From assembly GCF_901709675.1 (NCBI RefSeq), contig NC_051091.1, forward strand, positions 12,250,967-12,314,966: DNA of 64,000 nucleotides, given 5' to 3'. The translations under genes were made by a program, and so were the position numbers. The notes beneath the pieces are model-generated. The model worked only from the letters and a program-made list of their open reading frames with translations. It searched no databases and was not told where the DNA came from. Each line of letters opens with the position of its first letter. The first letter of the stretch is position 1. Below are positions 1 through 11,991 of this stretch, piece by piece. Source of the DNA: Syngnathus acus (Eukaryota > Chordata > Actinopteri > Syngnathiformes > Syngnathidae).

Positions 1-3000
1 CCACCTGGAGGGTGAATTGCACGTTCACCCAGGCACACATGAAGTGCGCCGCCCCCTCCTGCCATGTGCGCTATCTTTAAAAGGTAATTCATCAGCGCAG
101 CGCTCCCCTGACATTTGGAGCACCCTTGGCTTTGCCCCCTTTTATGCGGCACCACGCCACAAAAGCGTTAAGCGAACGGGATTTATGGAGCGTCTCCGCT
201 TGAGATCGTTCTTCAACACCTCTCGTCGCCTTCCTTTCCGTGACCGCCACCCCCTTCCTTCCTTCTTATACACATTATTCACACTGATATATCTGAGATA
301 AAGAGCCATCCAAACAGATATGCGCCTTATGCTCCGTATTAATATAACATCACACAAATAGCTGCATGAATCTGCTGTATTCACAGAGCACGGCGTGGTG
401 TAATATATCAAGAGAGCTGCACACACAAAGTGGGCCCTGCTCACAAATCCATAACGGTAATGGAGCTAAAGCTATTAGCCCAGTCACTAAGGAAGAGTCG
501 GGGCCATTAGCCGCTGTAGTAGTTTACACGTGGAGACAGCTCTGTGTTGTTTACGTCGGTTCACGTGGACACGGAGACGGCTTAATTTCAACCTCACGAT
601 AAATATTTCTGTCGACTCCCCCGACAGTCAAATGGCTGTAATTACGGTAAATACGTAAAAACACAGGGAATGAATACATTTCACCAGCCAACCACAATCA
701 AGTCATTGTTGACTCATGTTGATGGATATCTTAAAGAAAACACGTTATGCACTTTCTTTCACCATTTAAAAAACACTTTCCAGTTTTTTTCTAATATTCT
801 TTCCACAAAATACCAGAGGGATCAAGAATTATAGCATACTTGCACCAATTTTGATGAGCTGCTGAAGCTCCGTGGGACTTCCAGTAAAGATTGATAGTTT
901 TGAGAATCAATAATGAATAGTTGACAGGACATAATCCCTAAACTATGTTCCACTGTGTATAAAAAGTCCTCAAAGAACTGAGTGAGAGCTTGAGACTGCA
1001 CGTGTTTCTTCTCCTTGTCAGAAACCAAAGCTGCAGCGCTTTTAGCTTCTCATTAATACGTCACGGAGGAAAACAGGGTTTCAAGATACTAATCTCACGG
1101 GAGGATATGTTTACTTAATTTGCCACACACCTCCCAGTAATTCCTCCAATTAAAAAAAAAAGAAGCACAAATAACAAAGTGCCAGTTGTGAGCCGGTTAA
1201 GTGAAGTTTCCCATTTTAATTAGTGTGCAGGTAAACGATAGTGCCCCTTCAATGGCCACAGCTGCAGTGGTGGATGAGAAGACTTTTTGCTCACCTCGAT
1301 TTGGTTTCAAACGTATTTTCTCTACCCGTCTACTTCCATCACCCCCTACGACGTAGGTTTAATTCTGGTTTGATGCTAAGAGGGCTTGAGTTGTATCTCC
1401 AGCGGGGCGTGAGCGGCATGACAGGGGAGGAGGTTTCCTCCAGAGCCAGAGGAACCCGCGGCGTGCCAAACAAATATACGCTGCCAGCCAGCACACTAAC
1501 TCGTCTCATTATCGTGTTTGTTTTTTCAGAAACAATGCTGATGTGCATGAAAAAAAACAACATATTTTTGTCTCCTGAGATACATTGCGGTCGACAACTT
1601 GTATGTTGTTTTCCCCCCAAGCTAATCAAGCACCACTTTGATTCCAGTGCAATGGGCAGTTCTATACAAAGGGGCATTTGCGCCGTTGTGGCAGTGAACA
1701 CAGCTTGCTTGTTTTCCAGCCAATGGACGCGACTCCCATCATTCTCTTTAAATTCAGGGCAGGGGGAGGAACAAACAATCTTTGACATTGGGAACATAAT
1801 TAAATTGTCATTTTTCACGAAATTCAAATCCATTGCATTGGTATTTTGTTATTCACTGTGTACTAAATATGGCCGCACAGCAGTATATATGGAAATGTGC
1901 TTTAATAGCTCAAGCCTGGTTTCTCGTAGGCACATTTTAGCAGTTGTCGGCGCATTCCCGACAATCACGTCGATTGCGGCGCCGGCAAAGTGACAACCTG
2001 ACATATTGTATTGTGCTACTGGAAAGGGCGCCGCATGCAGCGGATTTAGACTTCACGTTTAATGACAGTCCGCATCCAATGGGGGTGGCCTCGCTTTATT
2101 CCCCGCTGAGAGCTGTGACGACTTATTGTCATATAAAACATTCTTGGAGTCAGGCGCTATCAGCACTGTACACACAAACGTCAGCTGGGACAGGGTCCTG
2201 TTAATTCTGGCAGTTCTATGTATGAGGAAATGTATTGTTTTATTGTATTTCATGTTTTAAATGATGTAAAAGGCATTTTTATTAATCTCGTGATTATTTC
2301 ATGTACCACTTATCACTTTGAGACTCACTTCACTAGACGCTGTGATAGCGAAGAACATCAGCGCTATTCAATTACGAGACACTAAGAAGTGATTGGAGGC
2401 CATGCCTTTTATCGAAACAATTTCAATATTTGGAGTGTTTGGGAGGAGAAAAAAGCTCAAGCACCCAATCGACTTTTGGCTGCAATTGCAGTAAAATCAA
2501 GCCGAAGAATAATAAGAGATATTTTTTTTTTGCACATTAACATTAGCTTCGGTGATTGTTCTTTTGCATTTACAAACTGATTATGTTGAAGATGATAAGC
2601 GCGCTTGTCTGTAGTCGTTTCCTGGCTGCGTCTGTAACAATCACACGGGGCAAATAAAAGCCATTTCTTGCATTTGCACTTATCTATCGTCGTGGCGTCC
2701 ACTCGGTCGTAAGCAAACAAGACGAGAAGGAAATTATGAATGTTTGACCCGAGCTAATTAGAAAGTTTGCAGGCTCGGCAGCGGGAATGGGCGGCGGGAT
2801 AATGAATCATAAAATGGTTCATTACTGCGCTCAGGGAACACTCTCCATCTCAATAAATGGACACAGGGCCTGGCAGACAAATCAAACCAGGACGCGTACG
2901 CCGCCTCATTTAGGATCACAATGAAAGAAAAGGGAGAGGGGGGAGAAATTCCCTTGCTCTAAATGGTTTCTATTATTGAAGTGTCTCATTGGTTTCACTC

Positions 3001-4505
3001 TCTCTCACTTCAATTCCTTCTATCTTTTCCCTCAATCACTCCTTCCCTCGCTCTCCGAGTCCACCGTCACACTCAGCCGTTTGCCTGCGACCTGTAATTT
3101 ATACTGTTGTGTTCAGTCCATTTACACACTGCATTAGCAATATGTGCTAACTTAGTAGACCAATTGACCACTTTGCTTAACATCTTGACTTTTAATTTTT
3201 TTTTAAAAAATGAGGTAAAATTAAAATAATTTTTTTTGCTTCAGTGTGCATTTTTTTGGGTTTTAAAATTCTTGCCAATGAGGTTTTATCAATAAACAAG
3301 GATCATATATCTTTTGTTCTAATTGTGGTTGTAAGTAAACTGGAGCCTGATTTTGCGCTAATTGTCAGCCACATGAAAACGAACAACCAAATCTCATCAA
3401 ATCAAGTTACCATTTTTGCATTTTAATCCAGATTCTAAAATCCCAAAGTGGTTTCCAGATGCACAATCATTTATTTAGCAGGTAACACATTTAGACCTCT
3501 TGTTTTGTTAGGACTTTTTTGAAAAGCCTTTTTGTTTACCCCCTTGATTATTTCAGTACTAAAATCACCTAAACTCGAGCACACCTCTTCATAATGGACT
3601 TGGCCCGTACCCTGTTCTCCAATTAACAATCGCAGCCCAGCAGAAGGCCCCAACGGGAGCAAAGCAAACTACACTCATGGTAAACAATTTTTTTTTAAAG
3701 CCTCCTCCCTCAGAGCAGAAGCTAAACACCAATTCCACGCGCTGCAGCGCTCCAGTCCTGAAGTCACTAGCAGGCTCAATCATAAGGCCTTTATTCTCTG
3801 ACTCACATCTTCAGTCGGCGGAAGCAGAGCTGCCACAAAATGGCTGCGGGAACAATGTCTGATTGCTCTATTGTGAGTTAGCCGCGGCCTCTGACATCCC
3901 CCCCTCAAATCACCGCCTGCACAGCGACTGTCTCTTTCTGACAAGATGTGTCTGGAGACACAGCTGGGGGGGCATTGTTACAGACAGGTGCGCTACGTTC
4001 CTGTTTCACAAAGATGGCAACGACCTGAACAAAAGCCAAACGACAGAAAGAAAATGACTGTCAGTCTGCATGTTCTCTGTCTTTTTTTCTTAGTGATAAA
4101 AAAAAAATGTCGAAAGTTGATGACAGACAGGTTGCCATTTGTCCATTTGGCAGCTGCATAAAAAGGTAAGGGCATCATGGTGACAGGGAGGGGAGCCCTT
4201 GTCCATGCAGGGCAGGTGTGAGTGACAATATGTCACGTACAATCATGTTAGGATGTAGAAAGGGCAGTAGGCTAAAGCTTAGCTAACATATTCCATGAGG
4301 AGTGAAGAGCCATTTTAAAATGTAGACGTCCGTCGCTGTATCCGGCCCGTGCTTACGACAGCATTAATTCAACAATGCAAGCGTTTCCCGCAGTGATTAA
4401 ACGTGTGCTGCTGTATTGATTACAATACATGCAGAATGTAAATGTGCCCTGGCCTGCACATAATATTCTAGATTAGAGGATCCACATTTTGCGGTTGTGC
4501 TAGAT

Positions 4506-5704
4506 CAGGGGTTGGGAACCTATGGCTCGCGAGCCAGATATGGCTCTTTTGGTCACTGCGTATGGCTCACGGACAAATCTGACATTTGTTTACACAATTG
4601 AAGTCATAAATAATTTCGTTATATTATCAAAGTAAAAAATAGACCCACTGAAATCAAAATGTTAAATTAGCTTTCAAAATATAAAATATGATCACGTTTG
4701 CAATCCATCCCATCTGTTTTCTACCGCTGAAATCCACGGTTGCGTCCTATCAGCCAATCCCAGCTGCCCTTCGGTGTACAGAAGAGTGACGCCAGGTCGG
4801 ATAAAAAAAGCGTGATTTTTATTGGACAATACGGTGCCTACGGGGTCATGAGAGGTAAAATTCCATCCGCGTTATTTAAAATTTCAGCTAGCTAGCTGGT
4901 GTGTGCCAGGCAAGCAAGAAAGATGGCGAAGAGAAAAAAAAAAGACGATTACCGAATATTTCTGAGTGAGTGGACCATAGAATTTGCATTTGTAGAGAGA
5001 GGAGGCTCTGCTACGTGCCTCATATGCAATGACAAAATTGCATCAATGAAACGCTCCAATATCAAGCGCCACTTTGAGACACGACATGCTACATTTGTGA
5101 CCAAATACCCAGCTGGGGACAGCAGAAAGAAAGCGTGTGAAGAGCTCCAGAGGAAGGTCCAAGCTCTTCAACAGCAACTCCGTGTATGGACCAGACAAGG
5201 TGACTTTAATTCAGCTAGTTTTGCTGGCGCATTAACACTTGTGAGGAACGGAAAGCCATTCACGGATGGCGAGTATTTCAAAACATTTATGCTTGATGTG
5301 GCTAATGAACTTTTTGACGACTTCACGGATAAAGAAAAGATACTCAAACGGATAAAAGACATGCCTCTGTCAGCAAGAACTGTTCACGATCCGGCCATTA
5401 TGACTGATGAGAGCCTCAACGCCTGCATGAAGCTCAACCTCAACCGGACTACAAAGCCATCAGCAAACTGATGCAGCCCCAGAAGTCTCATTAATGGTGA
5501 TTTTTTTTTTTTCCTAGGCTTCAATATTAAAACGCTATTAAAAAGAATACATTAGTACACTCAAAAAATCATTGGTCTTAATTAAAATACATGCATTGTA
5601 TTTAGCCTATCTTTTTTTTTTTAAATGGTATGGCTCTCACGGTAAATTATTTTTTAAAAATGGGCATTTATGGCTCTGTCTGCCAAAAAGGTTCCCGACC
5701 CCTG
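4506..5704 (+). mobile_element. Internally deleted hAT-type DNA transposon with intact termini
   Basis: The element begins CAGGGGTTGGGAACC and ends GGTTCCCGACCCCTG, inverted repeats of 15 bp with one mismatch. It is flanked on both sides by the same 8-bp sequence TGCTAGAT (4498-4505 and 5705-5712). An 8-bp target duplication and CAGGGG termini are hallmarks of the hAT superfamily. At 1199 bp it is too short for a full transposase of about 600 residues. The reading frame inside keeps only the N-terminal BED finger region and the extreme C-terminus. It is therefore a non-autonomous deletion derivative. The perfect target duplication and nearly perfect ends suggest a fairly young insertion. Confidence 0.92.
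4899..5494 (+). pseudogene. hAT transposase remnant: BED zinc finger joined to the C-terminal tail
   Basis: The open frame 4899-5471 encodes 190 residues. A basic start (MAKRKKK, from the second Met at 4923) is followed by a BED-type zinc finger with C40, C43, H58 and H63 in the form C-x2-C-x14-H-x4-H. A short coiled segment follows (CEELQRKVQALQQQL). The RNase-H-like catalytic core and the insertion domain are missing: the frame passes from TVHDPAIMT straight into DESLNACMKLN, which resembles the end of related transposases. A frameshift lies just after this point. The next frame reads QPDYKAISKLMQPQKSH and stops at 5494, the expected tail. In hAT elements the BED finger binds DNA, so a product could bind transposon ends but could not catalyse transposition. 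No host splice signals suggest exaptation. Confidence 0.85.
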
Positions 5705-6418
5705 TGCTAGATAGTAGCTTGTAGGTGGTAGTTTTTGAGACTTTTCTTTTTTTTTTTTTGCCTTGGGTTGCAAGCAAAAATTTCAGTTACGGACTATGGT
5801 GGAAGCTAAATTCTAAATGAAGCATTTTGCCAGATGGTGAACAATTCTTCAAAAAATGTTTGCTTTAAGATGTTCATATAGCTGCTTTCCACTCCCTGCT
5901 TGTAGGTAGTAAATTGTAACAAGTCGCACTAAATTGGAGGGAGCAAATTATAAATATTAGTGGTTATGCCACAGTATTTATTTATTATTTTTGCATAACC
6001 ATTTGGCTGGCGCTGGAAGCTATTATGTAGCTTGTGGGTAGCAATTTATAAGTTGCTTTTACTTTTTGTGCCAGATAGTTAGAAAGTGGTTGCAAATCAT
6101 TATTCGTGCTTTTTAGCATGTAGCTCAGAATGATGATTTGTTGTTGTTTTTTTAATAAGTAAGGGGATGAGCACTTAACTGTGTACAGTTGGCCTCATAA
6201 AAAAAAAAAAAAAAACAGTATGGCAGAAGTCACGTAGCACGTTTATCATTTTTAACCCCGTGGGTTAATTCCCAGGCAAGGAAGTCAACATTATGATTAG
6301 CATCTATTTTCGCTATGACAGAGAAGAGCAATTTAATGTTAATGAACGGAGTTAAAAGTCAGGCCGTCTCCATTAAAGCATCGAGCGGAGCGCTAATAAC
6401 GAATGCTCGGATGCTTAC

Positions 6419-6557
6419 AGCCTTTGTAGATGTCGGTCGGAATCTGCACGGCGCTGGATGAGTAGTTGACCTTGTTTTTGAAATTGGGATCGTCCACAAA
6501 TTCCAGCTCCAGAGAAGTTGAGCTCTCCAGTGGATTTTCCTCTTCTCCGTCCTCCGT
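6419..6557 (-). CDS. cacna2d2: Voltage-gated calcium channel alpha2/delta subunit (cacna2d2-like), internal exon 4 of 4 in window
   Basis: The alpha2/delta subunit is an extracellular, GPI-anchored auxiliary subunit that increases surface expression of high-voltage-activated calcium channels. On the minus strand an acceptor (TGTGTGCAG) precedes 46 codons plus one base, and a GTAAGC donor follows. The exon starts with an acidic, variable linker ([13 protein letters not shown]), then [17 protein letters not shown] and [11 protein letters not shown]. The last block is strongly conserved in the family and belongs to the VWA_N region that precedes the VWA/MIDAS domain. The exon ends after the first base of a codon (T), consistent with the family's next residue Ser. 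[11 protein letters not shown] with [11 protein letters not shown] matches alpha2/delta-2 as I remember it better than alpha2/delta-1. A fish alpha2/delta-1 copy remains possible. Confidence 0.9.
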
Positions 6558-6963
6558 CTGCACACATACACAAGACAAAAATCAGCATACAATACAAGCA
6601 GGCAGATACAGCAATATGTGCAAATATGGTGACATATTCTGTCAGGGCCCATCTGTGCCTCTGGTTCTGCAAACACGGGCTTTTGTTTGGAGTCTATGCC
6701 GCCACATAACAAATACCGTCGTAAAAATAGACAACCCTCTGCTTGTAACATTGAATCAACACTGCTTAAGTGCAGTTTCTGCTAAAAGAGTACCAAAATT
6801 ACTGACCCATACCACTTTTTGACACCTCGTGGAAGTACGGTAGCATAAGAGCAGAGCTAGATCCATTGATCGGCCATTTTGTTTGACCAAAGAGCCAAGT
6901 TTCTCAATAGTGGTGCAATTTGCATGGTGACTAAACTGTTCAAGAAAAAATGCTACACACATA

Positions 6964-7151
6964 AAAATATACCGTAATTTTCGGACTATAAGTCGCGGTT
7001 TTTTTTCATAGTTTGGGTGGGGGGGGCGACTTATACTCAGGAGCGATTTATATACATATATATGGGTTTTTTTTCACTTTTTTGGGCATTTTATGGCTGG
7101 TGCGACTTATACTCCGGTGCGACTTATAGTCCGAAAATTACGGTATATTTT
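6964..7151. mobile_element. Palindromic MITE (ACCGTAATTTTCGGACTATA family)
   Basis: The two ends are exact reverse complements over at least 30 bp. The left arm contains ACCGTAATTTTCGGACTATA followed by AGTCGC, and the right arm is its complement ending TTACGGT. The symmetry continues into the flanking ATAT/ATATTTT, so the exact border and the likely TA target duplication cannot be separated by eye. The interior repeats GCGACTTATACTC twice and is T-rich. There is no coding capacity. I recognise the terminal sequence as one widespread in fish genomes, but I do not assign a superfamily. Confidence 0.85.
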
Positions 7152-8113
7152 TTCCTTAACCCACTTACTCCTAAGCTGAGCAGGTTTGCCTTTACCTAAG
7201 GTTGAGTTAATTATTTGTGACCCAGGTTAATAATTGGATTTGAACTCTTAGAACTGTCCATTAGTACACCATGCTGCCCCACAAAAGGAAGTACAGTTAG
7301 ATTTAATTTGATATCCAGTAAAGCCACTGAAATGTTTTCATAAGGCCACTGTTGACGTGGTCCGAACAAAAACACCCATTCAGTACAATTAATTCACTTT
7401 TCTGTTAAGCAACAAATGTCAGTAGGTCCATAGAGCAATTATTCTGAATTGATTGCCTGCTCCCAGTTCTTATTACGCAGCCTGTTAGAAGTACGCCGAG
7501 AGAACAAAAAATTGCCCAGCTGGAGCCGTTTACAGATCAAACCCCATAAAACAAAGACGTGGGTGGTCGGTTCACAATGGCGTCTGTTAACTAAACAACG
7601 ATGAATGAAATGTGTGTGTGCGCTTTAGCTTTGAGCACGTAGATACACTCCCAAATGCAAGTTGCCCTTAGCTTCTTTTCACTCATTATTAGTCATCCCC
7701 CATTAGCCTTCATTTGTTTAGACCAAATGCATATCTAAGAAGAAACAGATCGGATTATAACTCCTGCTTTCTTACAGGAGAAAAGCACATTATAATTGAG
7801 TTTGAATTGTTGCTGTTTATATTTTAATAAAGCAGCGTAGGTTAATTGGATCTGACATGATAAAACCTGTTATTTTTTTTGGGAGGGGGGGCTTCATTAA
7901 ATCAAAAGAAGCACGTGTCCACGGCAGGGTGGTGATTGATGGGTCCGCTTTAATTGTCTATTAAAACGCAATTACAAGCTGGTTTTTTGGAATGAGCCGG
8001 GGGGACGTTCGCAAATAAAGTCACCCGAAGAAATGTCTCAAAGTGGCCATGAAAGACCAACAACCACAAGCCAGAGAAACTTCTGTAACTTGCCTTCGAT
8101 GGACACACCAGGG

Positions 8114-8140
8114 AAATAAAATAAAATAAAATAAATAAAA
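8114..8140. repeat. AAAAT/AAAT microsatellite
   Basis: A short run of AAAAT and AAAT units lies in the intron. Confidence 0.9.
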
Positions 8141-9780
8141 CAGCAGAATGGCCTGTGTTGTATGAGTCTTCCATAGAACTTAAACGTCTGCTAAACAGAG
8201 AATGAGAACAACTATGTTTTCATCGATTGCACAATAAAATCAAAATAAGTTACTTTCTGTCCATCATAAATGAAATGTGATCTCAGTGGGTGACTCATGG
8301 GAATTGGTTAATAACATCAGCACCATGATGTTTGTTGATTACGCAGCTTGACATAAATTCTGTCAATGTCAGGCAAGGAAAAGAGTCCCCTACCTCTTCC
8401 CTTCATTCTTTCTTTAGAAGAGTAACAATCATAACTAACGAAAGCAGTATCTGATTAGCAAGTGAATAAATGCAGGCAGCAAAGACTGATTGGTTCATTT
8501 TCTTCAACCACCTACCACCTGTTTTGCGCAAATCTTAACCCAATTTGTTTATTTTTTTATCCCTTCCATAAATGTCTGAAGAGGCCAGAGATGACATTTG
8601 GAAGATTCTTCCCTTCCTTCATTAACAGGTGTTAAGCTTAAGTGTGTGTCACTGTTTGTGCAGTGTGTGTGTTGTGACAATAAAGTGGGTATACACATAC
8701 TGATAACCGGGTCAAATATAAGCATTCTGGACAATGTCAGTAAAGGGCTGATAATCAATGCCTTGAAAAGATTATCCTGAGGTGTGTGTTGTAAGAGTGA
8801 TTTTTACAAGCTACTGCAAAGGCACTTTTCTCTCTCAATGGGTCATTGCGTGCCAAATGTTTTATGTGTCTTCCTGCTGCAACGATTCAAAAGACCAGGA
8901 TGGTTATACAGCACACTTTGCTGATTATCTGATAATTGCATACGGACATCACATGCTTCTTCATCATACAAAAATCCTGTGCAATAATTCACATAATAAG
9001 GAGTAAAGTGATCAAAGGAGCAACAGGAAGGGTAAAAAGGCACAGGACAGGTCGCAGAGATACTTACTTGACAGTCACCTGAATTTCACCCCACTGGTGA
9101 AGCCTTAATTGGCGGGGCTGACGAAGTCCCTGGGTGGGCTACTACGGTTTTCACAACCTCTGCATGACTTCATCCCCTCTAGCTTTGGGCGAAGGCGGGG
9201 TCAGTAAAGTAAGGGTCACGGGTGTCTCGCACCGAGTATATGCCGCGTTAATGATGACTGATGCTCTCCAATTAGATGTGCTGACAGGCCCTAAAGTGTC
9301 GTGTCATTAATCAAAGTGGTGGCGGATGAAAAGAGAATTTTGCAGCATGATTTATGACTCCTTCACCTCCCCCTTCATCCCCTTCTGTTCAGTTCCGTCT
9401 AAACATTTTTGGGATTCATCAAACTTTAGCCTGGGATATTCAGGTAAACAAACAAAAACAGCTGTGTCAGCAATACCCAAAACAAACACATGGTAGTTAA
9501 CCTGTATGGCATTTGCTGCAGTGGAACAGGACATACTATCATATGACAATTTGAATTCCAACGGTCTTAAGCATCCCTCTGATTGTTCGTAGGGTTATGG
9601 TCAACTACCACCCACTCGCAAATGTTTGAAATAAGGCCTTGGGGAAAACAGCCCGAGTCACATGCATGCACGTAGGACGGGCCGTCGTTCTGCTACACTG
9701 CCTCACCACAAAGCAGCGTCATCGCACTAGGGACGGTGCTCACTGATGGCAAGATGCAGGGTAAGGGGGCGGGACTTTAG

Positions 9781-9828
9781 GTTGGTTCGTTGGTTGGTTG
9801 GTAGGATTGGGCAGGCAGGCAGGAAGGA
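9781..9828. repeat. GGTT / GGCA tetranucleotide-rich tract
   Basis: A degenerate GGTT repeat runs into GGCAGGCAGGCAGG. It lies about 50 bp downstream (minus-strand sense) of the 45-nt exon. Confidence 0.7.
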
Positions 9829-9875
9829 TGTTGGGTAAGAGGGGAGGGGGTTAAAGCAGTCCGTTCTGTACTCAC

Positions 9876-9920
9876 ATAGTCTGAATCCGCTTTGGAATCG
9901 TAGTATGAAATGGCATTCTC
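9876..9920 (-). CDS. cacna2d2: Alpha2/delta calcium channel subunit (cacna2d2-like), 45-nt micro-exon
   Basis: On the minus strand the acceptor CTGCACAG is followed by fifteen codons, ENAISYYDSKADSDY, and then the donor GTGAGTAC. The SYYDSKAD block corresponds to the family's conserved VYYDAKAD (alpha2/delta-2) or VYYNAKDD (alpha2/delta-1), which favours alpha2/delta-2. The exon length is a multiple of three and both boundaries are phase 0. It reads in frame from the preceding 60-nt exon and into the next one, and can therefore be skipped without a frameshift. It is too short to stand out as an ORF and rests on splice sites plus family similarity. Confidence 0.9.
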
Positions 9921-11873
9921 CTGTGCAGAAAAGAAAGAGTGAAAAGACAAGCTGATGAGAGGAGATATAGAGGTGTCTATATCCGCCCCAAGTCCTGGAA
10001 GTGGGTAAGCAAGGAGAGAGAGAGAGAGAAACGGTCAGGGTTATATTCCATCATATACATGCGAGAATATAATCGGCATCACAGAACACAGCAGGAGTAG
10101 TGTGATGTGCAACGACAGAGAGGTCGCTGCTTAGGACGCCCCCGGAAATAGATGCAATGTGTTTGGCAAGTTAATGCCATGAATGTTGAAACAGTGATAG
10201 GGACACTGTACAAACATGTCATGTGACACAGAGATTTGATGGTGAATGAAGCATGGCAGTTTGGATTTGAGAAACTAAGAAACTCAACCTATGACCGATA
10301 AGCGAGGTCAAAGCTGCATTGAGTTTTGGTGGATGCACTTATTAGCGTTAGCATTAGGTTTACTGACCTCAAGGACACATTGCTTTGCTTGAAGTGCGGT
10401 AAGGTTTTGAGTCATGCACAAATGTTAACATGCAACAAAAAGGCAAAACTTGGTTGAATATCAAAAGGATCATGAGGTGAAATCATGGAGAGAAAGGCGT
10501 GTCATGGTAAGGCTAGAAGATGACATCACGTCCTGGATGTCCAATAAGATCTTCTGGATGCTATGATATTTTGTGTACAAGGGCCACTCGGTTTCCAATG
10601 GCGTTGTTAGTACGCATCCTCAATTTGTACTTTTGTTGTAGTAAATGACAGGAAGTTCCTTGCGTGACCACAAAATGTCGTATGTCGGGAATATTGTAAA
10701 CCAAAGCCACCCTGTGTCGCTGTAGCCTCACATTTATGTCCTTTAGCATTCAAATTGGTACTAGAATCTGCCGTTTGCGTTCGGCGAATACATTAAGTAA
10801 TCAGCACCTGAAGCCCCGCCGAGCTTCTTAAAGGTCATTCGCCGGCATGGTGTCCACTTTACGGGGGAGCTAGCAGTTGACGACTTCAAGGGCACCGAAC
10901 TGGCCGAGAAATGGAGGTGGTCCGGAAGTCCTGCAGACTTCATCTAAAGTCCGGCTTTCCTCTTTAGTAGCCTCTCCATTGCAAATATGGCCGCCTTGGC
11001 TCACCTCTAGTGCTAATCTAAGAGTCAGCCGTCAAACGGGTTCCTAACAAATTAACAAGTTATCGAAACCTCCAACGACACGAAACATGGGGTGGAGTGG
11101 CCTGTGGATGACGGACGTGGAAAAGGAGGGCTGACAACACATCTCCAAAGAACCTTTCCGGCTTTGTCGGAGAGATCAGGAAGGAAATTGTGAAGAGGAG
11201 GGGAAGGGGACGCCACTTCGGGGATCAGAGCGGATCACACAGGGAGTACATTGGGTTCAGTCACCGGGTCAGAATGGCGGCCGAGGTCGGGGTGATGTGA
11301 AGAGGATGAATTGGGAGGAGGGGAGATTGAGATGTGGTAGGGGGTGGCGGGGTTGGTGGCTGCCAGGCACTAAAAATAGCCTCTGCAAAGAGAGATGTGC
11401 TGGAAGAGAAAGAGAGAGACGCTGTGGCAGTGCTGTTGAGTCTGCCAGCAGGATTGATCCACAGCCCAGTCCTGTTTGGACCAGGGCCTCACTTCCAAGA
11501 AGCCCAGAAAAGGAAGCCCAAAACATAACTGGACTTTACTGTGTCATTTAGTCTTGTTTAGTTCGTTTATTACGGTGTATTTTTTCTATTCTATCTTTAT
11601 TCTTGAAAGTTGCACCCCAATTTCTTTCTATTTTGCCTATCAATTTTGAAAACCCCAGATCATTACACCTATTCCAAGTTCACAGTGCGTAACTGCAGAG
11701 TTTCTCTTTGACACAAAAGTCGCTGGACTAAAACCCCATCAAGCATGTTCTTTTTACCCACTAAACAGAAGATAAAAATTTTTGCAACAGGGTGTCCATT
11801 TTCTGCGTTTTTTGCGTTAACTCTACAGGCTGACTGTTAAACTCTCTTTTTCTGTAAAGTACAGTCTATATTA

Positions 11874-11905
11874 CACACACACACAGACACACACAGACAC
11901 ACACA
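11874..11905. repeat. CA-rich microsatellite
   Basis: ACACAC runs interrupted by AGAC lead directly into a 43-bp tandem repeat. Confidence 0.85.
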
Positions 11906-11991
11906 ATCCACACAAAGCCATACAAATTCGCAGTGGCACACAACTAAAATCCACACAAAGCCTTACAAATTCCCAGTGGCACACAACACGC
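11906..11991. repeat. 43-bp unit, two tandem copies
   Basis: ATCCACACAAAGCC...TACAAATTC...CAGTGGCACACAAC occurs twice head to tail with a period of 43 bp and a few mismatches. It probably arose by slippage next to the CA repeat. Confidence 0.85.

Larger units (their letters stand above)
1..6418 (-). other. Intron (partial) downstream of alpha2/delta exon 6419-6557
   Basis: This is non-coding DNA of the minus-strand calcium-channel gene, beginning at the GTAAGC donor of the exon at 6419-6557. I looked on the minus strand for the next expected family segment (NELNWT, then LLWQVFGSATG) and did not find it, so the next exon lies outside the window. Apart from the hAT element at 4506-5704 I see no gene. 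The many short ORFs are not supported by splice signals or recognisable peptides. Confidence 0.7.
6558..9875 (-). other. Intron between exons 9876-9920 and 6419-6557
   Basis: This 3.3-kb intron runs from the GTGAGT donor below 9876 to the acceptor above 6557. The pyrimidine tract of that acceptor is interrupted by TG steps (GTATGTGTGCAG). It contains one palindromic MITE at 6964-7151, an AAAAT microsatellite at 8114-8140 and a GGTT/GGCA tetranucleotide-rich stretch near 9781-9828. I see no other gene or exon. Confidence 0.75.

Noticed and set aside
1241-1993. 250-residue plus-strand ORF
   Set aside because: Long by chance standards, but the peptide shows no domain, mixes Cys/Phe-rich runs typical of non-coding DNA, and lacks splice or promoter context; left unannotated.
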